DNA of 64,000 nt from Insolitispirillum peregrinum. GTDB taxonomy: Bacteria > Pseudomonadota > Alphaproteobacteria > Rhodospirillales > Rhodospirillaceae. Position numbers and translations under genes: made by a program. The stretch is from assembly GCF_042665255.1 (NCBI RefSeq), contig NZ_JBHTCD010000022.1; one strand, written 5' to 3'. The notes beneath the pieces were generated by a model. That model saw only the letters and a program-made list of their open reading frames with translations. It searched no databases and was not told the origin of the DNA. Below are positions 34,019 to 43,095 of this stretch, piece after piece. Position 1 is the first letter of the stretch. Each line of letters begins with the position of its first letter.

Positions 34019-34441
34019 TTACCGCTCGCGGCGGCGGTGGATGGTCAGGGCGATTTCGTCGAGGGTCTTTTGCGCCTTGGCGTCGCGTTCTTTTTTGTCG
34101 CGCTCTTCCCGCTGTTCCTGCGCAATCTCGAACGTCTTGAATTCCTTGAAGCTCTGCGCCAGTTCGTCGCGGGCGGCCTCGATTTCGCGGCGGGTGTCAT
34201 TCAGCCACAGGGTGACCTGCTCGCGGCGGGCCCTGGCGGCGATGGCATAGCTGGCAAAGGTCATTCCGCCTTCGATGGCATTGGCGGCGGCGGCCCGTTG
34301 TTCGGCCAGCATTTCCTGATCGAACTTTTCCAGCGCATCCAGCAGGCCCTGTTCCTTGCGCAACAGATCGCCCAGCGCCCGGCGCTTTTCATCAAGCTCC
34401 CATTTGCGAAAGCGGATAACGCCTTTCAGATCGCGTGCCAT
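34019..34441 (-). CDS. fliJ: Flagellar export chaperone FliJ
   Basis: This coiled-coil protein stirs or escorts the FliI ATPase and export gate. It has 140 residues and is almost wholly helical and charged: FRKWELDEKRRALGDLL, then KEFKTFEIAQEQREERDKKE, ending in basic RRRER. The gene follows fliI with only three bases between them, and its ribosome site lies in the fliI end, so the pair is coupled. Confidence 0.85.
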   Translation of the reverse strand: MARDLKGVIRFRKWELDEKRRALGDLLRKEQGLLDALEKFDQEMLAEQRAAAANAIEGGMTFASYAIAARARREQVTLWLNDTRREIEAARDELAQSFKEFKTFEIAQEQREERDKKERDAKAQKTLDEIALTIHRRRER

Positions 34442-34444
34442 CGG

Positions 34445-35908
34445 TTACTTCTTTGCTCCCTTGGCGGCGGGACGGACCGGGGCGGCGGGTTTTGCCGGGC
34501 CGCGCACGGCGGGTTTGACCGCGGGACGGGGCGGAGCCGCTGGAGGAGCCACCCCCGGAGCGCCGGACCGGGGAATGCCGCCGTCAAAGTGAATGGCCTC
34601 GGCCAGCAGGGCATAACTGGTGTCGAGGTCGGTTGGCTCGGTTTTGCCTTGGGTGAGGAAGGTTTCGATGCGGGGATACAGCTCGATCGCCTGATCGACC
34701 TCGGCGTTCGACCCGGCCTTGTAGGCCCCCAGACGGATCAGTTCGCTCATGTCTTCGTAGGTCGAGATGATCCGGCGGGCGGTGCGGATCAGGGCATTCT
34801 GTTCCGGCGTGTTGCAGCCGGGCATGGTACGCGACACCGAGCGCAGGATGTTGATCGCCGGATAGCGGCCCCGTTCGCCGATGGTGCGGTCCAGCACGAT
34901 ATGGCCGTCGAGAATACCGCGCACGGCGTCAGAGATCGGTTCGTTGTGGTCGTCGCCTTCGACCAGCACGGTGAACAGGCCGGTGATGTTGCCCTTGCCG
35001 ACCGGGCCGGGACCGGCGCGTTCCAGCAGTTTCGGCAGTTCGGCGAACACCGTCGGGGTATAGCCCTTGCTGGCCGGAGGTTCCCCGGCGGACAGGCTGA
35101 TTTCGCGCTGGGCCATGGCAAAGCGGGTGACAGAGTCCATCAGGCACAGCACGTTGGCGCCCCGGTCGCGGAAAAATTCCGAGACCGCCATGGTCATGTA
35201 GGCCGCCTGTCGGCGGACCAGTGGCGCTTCGTCCGAGGTGGCAACGATCACGATCGACCGCTTCATGCCCTCTTCGCCCAGATCGTCTTCGATGAATTCA
35301 CGCGCTTCGCGGCCACGTTCACCGATCAGGCCAAGGATGATGATGTCGGCGGACGAATAGCGCGCCATCATCGACATCACCGACGACTTCCCGACGCCTG
35401 AGCCGGCGAAAATCCCCATACGCTGGCCCTGACAGCAGGTGGTAAAGGAGTTCATCGCCCGAATGCCGAGGTCAAGCTTGCCCGCCACGCGCTGGCGGGC
35501 ATGGGCCGAGGGCGGGGCGGCCTGAATCGGAAAGGCATCGGGGCCTTGCAGCAACGGTCCCAGTCCGTCCACCGGTTCGCCCATGGCGTTGATCACCCGG
35601 CCCAGCCAGGACGGGTGCGGATAAATTGACGGAGTCGCCCGCTCAAGCTCTGCCAGACAGCCGAGGCCGATGCCGTCAAGGGTGCCGAACGGCATCACCA
35701 GCGCCCGGCCACCGCGAAAGCCGACCACCTCGCAGGGGACCCGGCGCTCGCCACGGGCGACCACATTCACCCGGTCACCCACTGACAGCGTTGTCTGAAT
35801 CCCGCCAATTTCAATCAGCAGGCCCTGCACGCCAACCACCCGCCCGAAAATGCGATGGTCGGGAATGCGCTGAACTTCGGTCAGAAAGTTACGGATGAAG
35901 CTGGTCAC
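34445..35908 (-). CDS. fliI: Flagellum-specific ATP synthase FliI
   Basis: This hexameric ATPase powers or assists unfolding and delivery of flagellar substrates. It shows the Walker A loop GIFAGSGVGKSSVMSM, LGLIGERGREAREFI, the Walker B strand NVLCLMDSVTRFAMAQREI and the SVSRTMPGC segment, all of the F1-beta-like family. It has 487 residues including a Pro/Ala-rich C-terminal extension (about the last 40), longer than the usual 430-460. The start codon is GTG. It is divergent from ctrA across a region with a consensus CtrA box, so CtrA control is likely. Confidence 0.95.
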   Translation of the reverse strand: MTSFIRNFLTEVQRIPDHRIFGRVVGVQGLLIEIGGIQTTLSVGDRVNVVARGERRVPCEVVGFRGGRALVMPFGTLDGIGLGCLAELERATPSIYPHPSWLGRVINAMGEPVDGLGPLLQGPDAFPIQAAPPSAHARQRVAGKLDLGIRAMNSFTTCCQGQRMGIFAGSGVGKSSVMSMMARYSSADIIILGLIGERGREAREFIEDDLGEEGMKRSIVIVATSDEAPLVRRQAAYMTMAVSEFFRDRGANVLCLMDSVTRFAMAQREISLSAGEPPASKGYTPTVFAELPKLLERAGPGPVGKGNITGLFTVLVEGDDHNEPISDAVRGILDGHIVLDRTIGERGRYPAINILRSVSRTMPGCNTPEQNALIRTARRIISTYEDMSELIRLGAYKAGSNAEVDQAIELYPRIETFLTQGKTEPTDLDTSYALLAEAIHFDGGIPRSGAPGVAPPAAPPRPAVKPAVRGPAKPAAPVRPAAKGAKK

Positions 35909-36055
35909 AGTCGTCTCTGGTCACAAGACAGCCACCTGAGGAACGGAGGCAACGCTGTATTATGGCTGGTGCCCCCTTGATCGCAAAGGCCAGAGATGAC
36001 CATCTGGTGTCAAAAGAGGCACGACCCTTGCGCGCCAACGGTAATGCTTCTATCG

Positions 36056-36070
36056 TTAAACTCATGTTAA
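36056..36070. promoter_or_regulatory. CtrA box between fliI and ctrA
   Basis: The sequence TTAA-N7-TTAA (36056-36059 and 36067-36070) is an exact CtrA consensus. It lies 123 bases before ctrA and 148 before fliI, so it could serve autoregulation, flagellar control or both. A GACTC site (GANTC, the CcrM methylation pattern) is at 36138-36142. Confidence 0.8.
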
Positions 36071-36192
36071 CTCTTGCCTTGAATGGGAAGATCATTACCA
36101 TCCCGCCGGTATGAGACCGAACGAGAGGGGTGGGGATGACTCTTCGGTTGTGATCGCAACAACCCTGGGGAATGAGACGGGGAAGGCTTCGC

Positions 36193-36909
36193 ATGAGAGT
36201 TCTAGTAGTCGAAGATGATCCAGCGACCCGTCAGAGCATCGAGCTGATGCTCCGTAAGGAGCAATGGGTGGTGGATTCAACCAATCTGGGCGAAGACGGC
36301 CTCGAGATTGGCAAGCTCTATGATTATGACATCATCATCCTGGATCTGGGATTGCCGGACATGGACGGCATGGATGTCATTCGCGCCCTGCGGGCGGCAC
36401 GGGTGGAAACGCCGGTGTTGATCCTGTCCGGCCTGAACGAGCCCGAGCGCAAGGTGCGCGGGCTGGGGGTCGGGGCCGATGATTACCTGACCAAGCCGTT
36501 TGACCGCGCCGAGCTGGTCGCCCGCCTGCAGGCGATCGTCCGCCGATCCAAGGGCCATGCCCAGCCGGTGGTGCACGTCGGCCAGCTGGAGGTCAATCTG
36601 GAGGCCCGAACGGCCCAGATGGGCGGCCAGCCGCTGCATCTGACCGGCAAGGAATACGGCATTCTGGAATTGCTGGCGATGCGCAAGGGAACGACGCTGA
36701 CCAAGGAACAGTTCCTGAACCATCTGTACGGCGGTATCGATGAACCAGAGCTGAAGATCATCGACGTGTTCATCTGCAAGCTGCGCAAGAAGCTGACGCA
36801 GGCCGCCAGCGGGGAAAACTATATCGAAACCGTCTGGGGGCGTGGCTATGTCCTGCGCGACCCGGAAGGTCAGGATCAATTGGCATCCCGCGCTGCGGCC
36901 AATACCTGA
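36193..36909 (+). CDS. ctrA: Cell-cycle response regulator CtrA
   Basis: CtrA is the master transcription factor for cell cycle and motility genes in alphaproteobacteria. Its receiver (1-120) begins MRVLVVEDDPATRQSIELML and has the acceptor Asp in DIIILDLGLPDMDG and Lys in YLTKPFDR. The C-terminal winged-helix DNA-binding domain has LTGKEYGILELLAMRKGTTL, KIIDVFICKLRKKL and ETVWGRGYVLR. It has 238 residues, close to the family. It starts at 36193, not at the upstream in-frame codon. CckA, its upstream kinase, is at 12.4-14.9 kb. Confidence 0.96.
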   Translation: MRVLVVEDDPATRQSIELMLRKEQWVVDSTNLGEDGLEIGKLYDYDIIILDLGLPDMDGMDVIRALRAARVETPVLILSGLNEPERKVRGLGVGADDYLTKPFDRAELVARLQAIVRRSKGHAQPVVHVGQLEVNLEARTAQMGGQPLHLTGKEYGILELLAMRKGTTLTKEQFLNHLYGGIDEPELKIIDVFICKLRKKLTQAASGENYIETVWGRGYVLRDPEGQDQLASRAAANT

Positions 36910-36966
36910 GGGCCAAATGCTTGGGGGCCAGATGCCTGAAGGTCGGGGTCCCCGGGGGCGGGGGCC

Positions 36967-37755
36967 TTATCCGGCAGGCAGCAGGCAGACCAGTTTGCAG
37001 TCCGGGGCCTCGGCCACCAGCAAGGTGGTCTGACGGTACCGTTGATCGTGGTGGCCCGGGTGTAGAAAACGCCGTTCGCCACCCTCACGGTTCAGCACGC
37101 TCTGACTGTGCCAAAAGGTGGAAAATTCTACCGAACAGCCTTCCAGGTCGGTAATCAGCGTCAAGAGCTGTGGGTCGCGGGGTCGCCGGTTGACGTCGGC
37201 ACGGAACTCGGCGACCAGTCGGCGCGCCCGTTCAGACCAGTCACTCCCCAGCAGGATGCGCGCTGCCGGTTGGCAGAACACGAAGCGCAACAGGTTGCGT
37301 TCCTGACTGCCGTCATCCAGCCAGCCGCTGAAGACCGCGGCGGCCTGACGGTTCCAGGCGCGGGCGGTCCATTCTCCATCCAGGACATAGGCCGGAACGG
37401 CGATGGTTTCCGGCAGGGCCAGCAGAGAGGCGGGAAGGGGCGAGGCTTCCTGATCGGGCAAGGCCGGATCGCGGCGGCGGGCCAGATCGAACAGGGACGC
37501 CCGCTCGGCCGGTGTCAGGTCGAGGGCCGAGGCCAGACGGGCCAGGGTATGGGCCGATGCCTGTACGTCACGCCCCTGTTCCAGCCAGGTCAACCAGGTC
37601 GTGCTGACGCCCGCGGTGGCGGCCAGTTCTTCGCGGCGCAGGCCGGGGGTGCGGCGGCGGCGTTCTCCGATAGCGGGGGGCGGGGCAGCGTGCTGTTCGC
37701 GGTGGGCCCGCAGAAAGTCTCCCAGCATGCGATAAGGGCGTGGCGGTGTCGTCAA
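36967..37755 (-). CDS. XRE-family transcriptional regulator with MmyB-like ligand domain
   Basis: The N-terminal helix-turn-helix reads GLRREELAATAGVSTTWLTWLEQGRDVQASAHTLARLA in substance (about 35-75). The C-terminal part (about 100-250), with VPAYVLDGEWTARAWNRQAAAVF and DPQLLTLITDLEGCSVEFSTFWHSQSV, matches the MmyB-like domain, a PAS-like ligand pocket reported to bind fatty-acid-like molecules. The longest reading starts with TTG at 37755; an ATG at 37728 is also possible and neither has a good ribosome site. It is convergent with ctrA and lies 30 bases downstream of the diguanylate cyclase gene. Confidence 0.85.
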   Translation of the reverse strand: MTTPPRPYRMLGDFLRAHREQHAAPPPAIGERRRRTPGLRREELAATAGVSTTWLTWLEQGRDVQASAHTLARLASALDLTPAERASLFDLARRRDPALPDQEASPLPASLLALPETIAVPAYVLDGEWTARAWNRQAAAVFSGWLDDGSQERNLLRFVFCQPAARILLGSDWSERARRLVAEFRADVNRRPRDPQLLTLITDLEGCSVEFSTFWHSQSVLNREGGERRFLHPGHHDQRYRQTTLLVAEAPDCKLVCLLPAG

Positions 37756-37785
37756 TGGATGGCAATCCGGGCAGTCAGGGGAGCA

Positions 37786-39792
37786 TCAGGCATGGCAGAC
37801 GCAATTCCTGCCACTGCTTTTGGCATGGTACAGGGCATGGTCGGCGCGTGCATAGAGATTGTTGCCGGTTTCGCAGGGGCTGTGCTGGGCAACGCCAAAG
37901 CTGGCGCTGATGTGCAGGGTTTCGCCGGTCTCCAGCAGGACCGGGGTGGCGATGATGCCTTGCCGTAACCGCTCGGCCAGCTCATTGGCGTCCTTGAGAG
38001 GGGTGTTCTCCAGCAGAATGGCAAACTCCTCTCCCCCAAGGCGGGCGACCATGTCCACCGAGCGGACGGCATTCTGGAGCTGTCGGGCGATGGCACACAG
38101 CACGACATCGCCCGCCGGGTGACCCCAATGGTCGTTTACCTGCTTGAAATGATCCAGATCCAGTAAAATCAGGGTAACCGGCTGCCCGGAACGGACGCTG
38201 CAATTGATTTCGCGCTCAAGGGCCTCGGCGAAGGCGCGACGGTTGGCGGCGCTGGTCAAGGGATCGGTGGTGGCCAGCTTTTCCAGTTCCAGTCGCAATG
38301 CGTGGCGTTCTGAAATGTCGCGGGTGATGCCATGCATGCCCTGCAAGGTGCCGTTGGCGTCAAAGGTGAGGCGGGCTGAAACCTCGGTCTGGACGGTGGC
38401 GCCATACAGGGTGTGGGCTTCCAGTTCCAGCCAGACATCTTCGGTGGTGGGGGCACCGGTTTTCTGCACCGTGGTCTGGGCTTGTATCCGGGCGCGGGCG
38501 ATGGCCTGTTCCGCCCGGGTGCGCGACGATGGAGGCAGGTTGCCGAAAACGGAGTGTCCGAGCAGGGCATGGGCCTGACGTCCGGTCAGTTTTTCGACCG
38601 ACGGGCTGCAATAGGTATACACCAGTGAGGCATCGGCGGACCACACCACATCAATCATCGTATCGGTCAGCAAACGCAGATGCTGTTCCCGCTCGCGGAT
38701 CTGGCGGGCAAGAGAGGTGGTGCGCATCAGCAATACCACCAGCAGCAGAATGACGGCGGCGGCGGAAAGGGCGGTCCAGTTGACCCATGCCGGTAACGGA
38801 GTGTTGCGGCTGGGAGTATAGAGAAAGGCCGACAGATCGACATCCTGATCGGCCGGAATCAGTCCCAGAGAACGATAGCTGTTCAGGATGTGCTGCCAGC
38901 GTCCGGGGTTGTTGTGCCCGATTTCGATGATCTCGGGCATGATCAGCCGGCGCAACTGCTCGGCCTCGTAGCGCAAATGATCGCGGTCCTTGATGCTGGG
39001 GTAACGGGCCTCGATCAGGTCAATGGCGGCATCCGGGTTGTCCAGCGCATCCCGCCATCCTCTCAGCGATGCCTCGATGAAGGCCTTGACCCGCTGGGGG
39101 TGCTGGCTGATCTGCTGTTCAGTGGTGAACAGGGTGTCACCATAAAAATCGATCCCTCCGCTGCGGGGCGTGAGCAGGGTAAAGGGGATACCCAGTTTCC
39201 GCAGATCGTAAGGTTCGTCGGAAACATAGGCGGTCATGGCGGCGACCTCCCCGGACAGCAGCGGTGCCACCGTAAAGGCGTGCGGGACCCGGTTGATGCG
39301 GTTCAGGGGAATGCCTTCGTTGACCATATAGGCCCACAGCTCGGCGGCCTGCTCTTCGGCCATCAGTGTCTTGCCGACCAGAGAGTCAAGGGTATCGAGG
39401 TTGCGGCCGCTGAGGGTCAGCAGGACAAAGGGAGAATGCTGGAAAATGGGGGCCAGCGCCACCACCGGAGCGCCTTTGGCGCGCATCAGCAGCAATTCGG
39501 ATGTCCCGATGCCAAAATCTGCCGTGCCGTCAATCACCGCCTGAGCCGGATCAGAGCCAGGTGTAGCCGGGATAATTTTCACATCCAGCCCGGCACTCTG
39601 GTAATAGCCCTTGGCAACCGCCATGTAATAACCGGCAAACTGAAACTGGTGCTGCCATTTCAGCTGCAACACCACCGGTTCCAGCAAGGGAGAGGTCTGG
39701 GGAGGCACCGTCTGGGCATGCGAAGGAGAGATGATCCCCCACAGAATGGTCAGGGCAAGGAGGAGCGGGAGCAGCAAGCGATAGCGGGTCAC
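37786..39792 (-). CDS. Diguanylate cyclase with NMT1/THI5-like periplasmic sensor and PAS domain
   Basis: It makes cyclic di-GMP in response to a small molecule. A signal peptide (LLLPLLLALTILWGIISPSHA) leads a periplasmic binding-protein domain of the NMT1/THI5 type (about 30-325: LQLKWQHQFQFAGYYMAVAKGYY, DFGIGTSELLLMRAKG, GDTLFTTEQQI). A membrane helix lies at about 340-360 (NWTALSAAAVILLLVVLLM), then PAS (about 375-495) and a GGDEF domain with DPLTSAANRRAF, LDLDHFKQVND and active-site GGEEF. It has 668 residues. NMT1/THI5 domains usually bind pyrimidine thiamine precursors, so the ligand may be of that kind. Confidence 0.9.
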   Translation of the reverse strand: MTRYRLLLPLLLALTILWGIISPSHAQTVPPQTSPLLEPVVLQLKWQHQFQFAGYYMAVAKGYYQSAGLDVKIIPATPGSDPAQAVIDGTADFGIGTSELLLMRAKGAPVVALAPIFQHSPFVLLTLSGRNLDTLDSLVGKTLMAEEQAAELWAYMVNEGIPLNRINRVPHAFTVAPLLSGEVAAMTAYVSDEPYDLRKLGIPFTLLTPRSGGIDFYGDTLFTTEQQISQHPQRVKAFIEASLRGWRDALDNPDAAIDLIEARYPSIKDRDHLRYEAEQLRRLIMPEIIEIGHNNPGRWQHILNSYRSLGLIPADQDVDLSAFLYTPSRNTPLPAWVNWTALSAAAVILLLVVLLMRTTSLARQIREREQHLRLLTDTMIDVVWSADASLVYTYCSPSVEKLTGRQAHALLGHSVFGNLPPSSRTRAEQAIARARIQAQTTVQKTGAPTTEDVWLELEAHTLYGATVQTEVSARLTFDANGTLQGMHGITRDISERHALRLELEKLATTDPLTSAANRRAFAEALEREINCSVRSGQPVTLILLDLDHFKQVNDHWGHPAGDVVLCAIARQLQNAVRSVDMVARLGGEEFAILLENTPLKDANELAERLRQGIIATPVLLETGETLHISASFGVAQHSPCETGNNLYARADHALYHAKSSGRNCVCHA

Positions 39793-40604
39793 AGGGCTCT
39801 CCTTGCGCAGAGGGGGCAGGGGCGGGTGTCTTGTTCAGTGTATTAGCATAAAAATGATTACAGGCGGAAATACTCTGTCTTCCGGTATGGGAAATCGTGT
39901 CTGAAATGATCTTTACAGCCCGCTCCCCCTAAAGTGGACTGTCGGGAATTTTCAACAAGGCCGCTTGGAAGGGCCTGATTTCAGATCGGTATGCGCCGGA
40001 TTGATCAGGCTGGGCGGGATTGAGGCGGAGGCTGGTGGGGCACGGTACCCAGCTCTTTTGGTATGCATATGAAATACAACAATTTTATTGAAAATACGGT
40101 GTAAATGGATGGCGGTTTTTACGGGTGAAATAGTTTAGTTGCGTGAGTGGGCTCTTATAATTTGATCACTTTATTGGATGTTTCGAAGGGTTAGGAGATT
40201 TAATTTATCTAATTGATAAACAATGATTATCCATTTTAATTTCGCTGTGTGAATCGGCGTCCGAATCGCATTTTAAACGCCGTGTCATGAAATTTTAAAC
40301 TCATATTGTGATCATATTTTTGAAAAATCGAGGGGAAGCCTGACTATTTGCTGTGCGTCGATCTGCTGTTTCGTTGCTCATGTGACCGAAAATGTGGCGA
40401 AATTTTCACCACGAACGCCATGCTGCAGGTGCGAGCACGAAAAATATGCAAGTTTGTTGTCTAATTTTTTAAACGTGTCATGATGCTTTCATTGCAGACC
40501 ATCATGGAATGCATGGCTGGCCGATGAGCCGACGAGATCCAGACCCTGTGCGCCAGACAGGCAGGGCACAGAGAGTCTGATGTGAACGTGTTTGGGAGTG
40601 GCAT
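39793..40604. other. Long AT-rich upstream region of the polyamine operon
   Basis: These 812 bases hold no credible gene. The part 40060-40490 is unusually AT-rich. The motif ATTTTAAAC occurs at 40270-40278 and 40292-40300, with a relative TTTTTTAAAC at 40465-40474. The first and last are followed by GTGTCATGA (40282-40290) or GTGTCATGAT (40475-40484). Such motifs also flank the PuuR-like repressor gene and may be its operators. A long leader or an unseen small RNA is possible. Confidence 0.5.
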
Positions 40605-41738
40605 ATGGCAATGGCTGACGCAGCGGCAAAGCGTGGTACCTCCGCTCAGAACGGATCAGATATTCTGGTCACCTTTAACGGCGTCCAGAAGACCTACGAC
40701 GGTGAGATCCTGGTCGTTAAGGACCTTAACCTCGAGATCAAGCGCGGCGAGTTCGTGACCATGCTCGGCCCCTCGGGCTCGGGGAAGACGACTTCGCTGA
40801 TGATGCTGGCCGGCTTTGAAGTGCCGACCCATGGCGAAATCCTGCTGGATGGCCGGTCGCTGCGCAACGTGCCGCCGCACCAGCGCGACATCGGGATGGT
40901 GTTCCAGAACTATGCCCTGTTCCCGCACATGACCGTGGCCGAGAACGTTGCGTTCCCGCTGTCGGTGCGTGGGGTCAGCAAGTCGGAACAGACCACCCGG
41001 GTGCGCAAGGCGCTGGACATGGTGAAGCTGGGCGCGATGGAAAACCGTCGCCCGGGGCAGATGTCCGGTGGTCAGCAGCAGCGTGTTGCCCTGGCCCGTG
41101 CGCTGGTTTTTGAACCGCAGCTGGTGCTGATGGACGAACCGCTGGGCGCGCTCGACAAGCAGTTGCGCGAGCACATGCAGCTTGAAATCAAGCACATCCA
41201 CGAAAGCCTGGGCATCACCATCGTTTACGTGACCCACGATCAGGGCGAAGCCCTGACCATGTCCGACCGCATCGCGGTATTCAACGATGGCATCATTCAG
41301 CAGCTCGACAGCCCGACCGGCCTGTATGAATGCCCGCGCAACAGCTTTGTGGCGCACTTCATCGGTGAGAACAACGCCCTGCCGGGCATCGTCGAAAGCG
41401 TCAGTGGCGAGCTGTGTTCGGTGCGTCTGGCCAGCGGCGAAGTGGTGCAGGCCCGTGCGGTGAACATCGGTGGTGTCGGGTCAAAGACCAGCCTGTCGTT
41501 CCGCCCGGAAAAGGTGCATATCGAAGGCATTGGCCCCGATCATCCGAACCGTCTGCATGGCCGCGTCAACGAAACCATTTACTACGGTGACCATGTGCGC
41601 GTGCGCATGACCGTTGCCGGGTCCGACAGCTTTACTGTCAAGATGCGCTTCCGCGCTGGCCGTGCCGTGCCGCTGCCGGGCGAAGAGCTGTTTGTTGCCT
41701 TTACGGCCGAAGACTGCCTGGCCCTCGATCCGATCTGA
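40605..41738 (+). CDS. potA: Polyamine ABC transporter ATP-binding protein
   Basis: This ATPase drives spermidine/putrescine uptake. It has the Walker A loop LGPSGSGKTTSLMM, Q-loop MVFQNYALFPHM, ABC signature MSGGQQQRVALARAL, Walker B LVLMDEPLGALD and the switch His in VTHDQGEAL. A TOBE-type regulatory domain follows (about 285-377). It has 377 residues, normal. A stretch of 175 bases with a GC-rich hairpin (about 41811-41860) separates it from the binding-protein gene and may set different expression of the two. Confidence 0.93.
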   Translation: MAMADAAAKRGTSAQNGSDILVTFNGVQKTYDGEILVVKDLNLEIKRGEFVTMLGPSGSGKTTSLMMLAGFEVPTHGEILLDGRSLRNVPPHQRDIGMVFQNYALFPHMTVAENVAFPLSVRGVSKSEQTTRVRKALDMVKLGAMENRRPGQMSGGQQQRVALARALVFEPQLVLMDEPLGALDKQLREHMQLEIKHIHESLGITIVYVTHDQGEALTMSDRIAVFNDGIIQQLDSPTGLYECPRNSFVAHFIGENNALPGIVESVSGELCSVRLASGEVVQARAVNIGGVGSKTSLSFRPEKVHIEGIGPDHPNRLHGRVNETIYYGDHVRVRMTVAGSDSFTVKMRFRAGRAVPLPGEELFVAFTAEDCLALDPI

Positions 41739-41913
41739 GGCGCCGGTACGGCCACGATTTTTCGCCCGGCAGGCTGAACCATCAGCCGCACTGTTCAGGG
41801 GGGCGGAAAAAATGCGGCCGGTCCGACTGGGGCAACCCGGTTTCCTCCGGCCGCCTATCACCATGCTACCATTCCATCATCCACTATCGATTGTTACAGG
41901 GAGTACATCGGGT

Positions 41914-42963
41914 ATGGACGTGAAGAAGTTGGTACTGGCGGCTGCCGCCGCTGCGATCGTCGGTTCGGTTTCCATGGCAGCGCAGGCGCGCGACCTGTCG
42001 GTCGTGTCGTGGGGCGGCGATTATCAGGCAGCCCAGAAGAAGGTGTACTTCGAGCCGTTCACTGCGACCGGCACCCCCATGGTCGATGAATCGTGGGATG
42101 GCGGCATCGGCGTTCTGCGCGCCAAGGTCGAAGGCGGCAATGCCACCTGGGACGTGGTGCAGGTTGAATCCGATGAACTGGCGATGGGCTGCGAAGAAGG
42201 TCTGTACGAGACCCTCGACTACAGCAAGATCGGCGGCGAAAAAGCCTACATGCCGGAATCCGTCAACAAGTGCGGCATCGGCGCGATCGTTTACAACTTC
42301 GTTCTGGGTTATGACAAGGACAAGCTGAAGGACGCTCCGAAGTCCTGGGCTGACTTCTTTGACCTGAAGAAGTATCCGGGCAAGCGCGGCCTGCGCAACG
42401 GCCCGAAGACCACCCTGGAAATCGCCCTGATTGCCGATGGCGTGGCCCCCAAGGACGTGTACAAGGTGCTGGCGACCGAAGACGGCGTGAACCGCGCGTT
42501 CAAGAAGCTCGACAGCATCCGCGACAACCTGGTGTTCTGGAAGGCTGGCGCCCAGCCGCCGCAGCTGCTCGCCTCGGGTGAAGTGGCGATGACCTCGGTC
42601 TACAATGGCCGTGTCGATGCCGCCAACATCAAGGACCACCGTAACTTTGGTATCGTGTGGGACGGCAGCCTGTTCACCATCGACAGCTGGGTGATCCTGA
42701 AGGGCACTCCGAACAAGGACGCCGCCTACAAGTTCCTCGACTTCGTGGGCAAGGCTGACAATCAGGCCAAGCTGCCGACCTACATCGCCTATGGCGTGAC
42801 CAACGTTGATGCGAACGCCAAGATCGATCAGGCCCGTCTGAAGGACCTGCCGACCGCCAAGGAAAACATCGCCAACGCGGTCCAGATCAACACCGAATTC
42901 TGGCTGGAAAACGGTGACCGTCTGACCGAACGCTTCAACAAGTGGGCGGCTGCCAAGAACTAA
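41914..42963 (+). CDS. Polyamine ABC transporter substrate-binding protein
   Basis: This periplasmic solute receptor of the PotD/PotF class has a signal peptide of about 25 residues (KLVLAAAAAAIVGSVSMAAQA). The mature protein has VVSWGGDYQAAQKKVYFEPF, WDVVQVESDELAMGCEEGLYE and WDGSLFTIDSWVILKG, typical of this family. It has 349 residues from ATG 41914, with GGGAG upstream. Its codon use is strongly biased, in line with high expression. The neighbours point to putrescine or spermidine as ligand. Confidence 0.9.
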   Translation: MDVKKLVLAAAAAAIVGSVSMAAQARDLSVVSWGGDYQAAQKKVYFEPFTATGTPMVDESWDGGIGVLRAKVEGGNATWDVVQVESDELAMGCEEGLYETLDYSKIGGEKAYMPESVNKCGIGAIVYNFVLGYDKDKLKDAPKSWADFFDLKKYPGKRGLRNGPKTTLEIALIADGVAPKDVYKVLATEDGVNRAFKKLDSIRDNLVFWKAGAQPPQLLASGEVAMTSVYNGRVDAANIKDHRNFGIVWDGSLFTIDSWVILKGTPNKDAAYKFLDFVGKADNQAKLPTYIAYGVTNVDANAKIDQARLKDLPTAKENIANAVQINTEFWLENGDRLTERFNKWAAAKN

Positions 42964-43095
42964 GGTTCTGGCCCCGGTTGCGGATCACTGACGATCTGGT
43001 TCTGTCGGTGATCCGCACCGGACAACTCTCTTCTTACTGATAAAAAGCATGGGGCGGCCCGTGGGCTGCGTACACTACCAAAGTGGGGACTTGCG

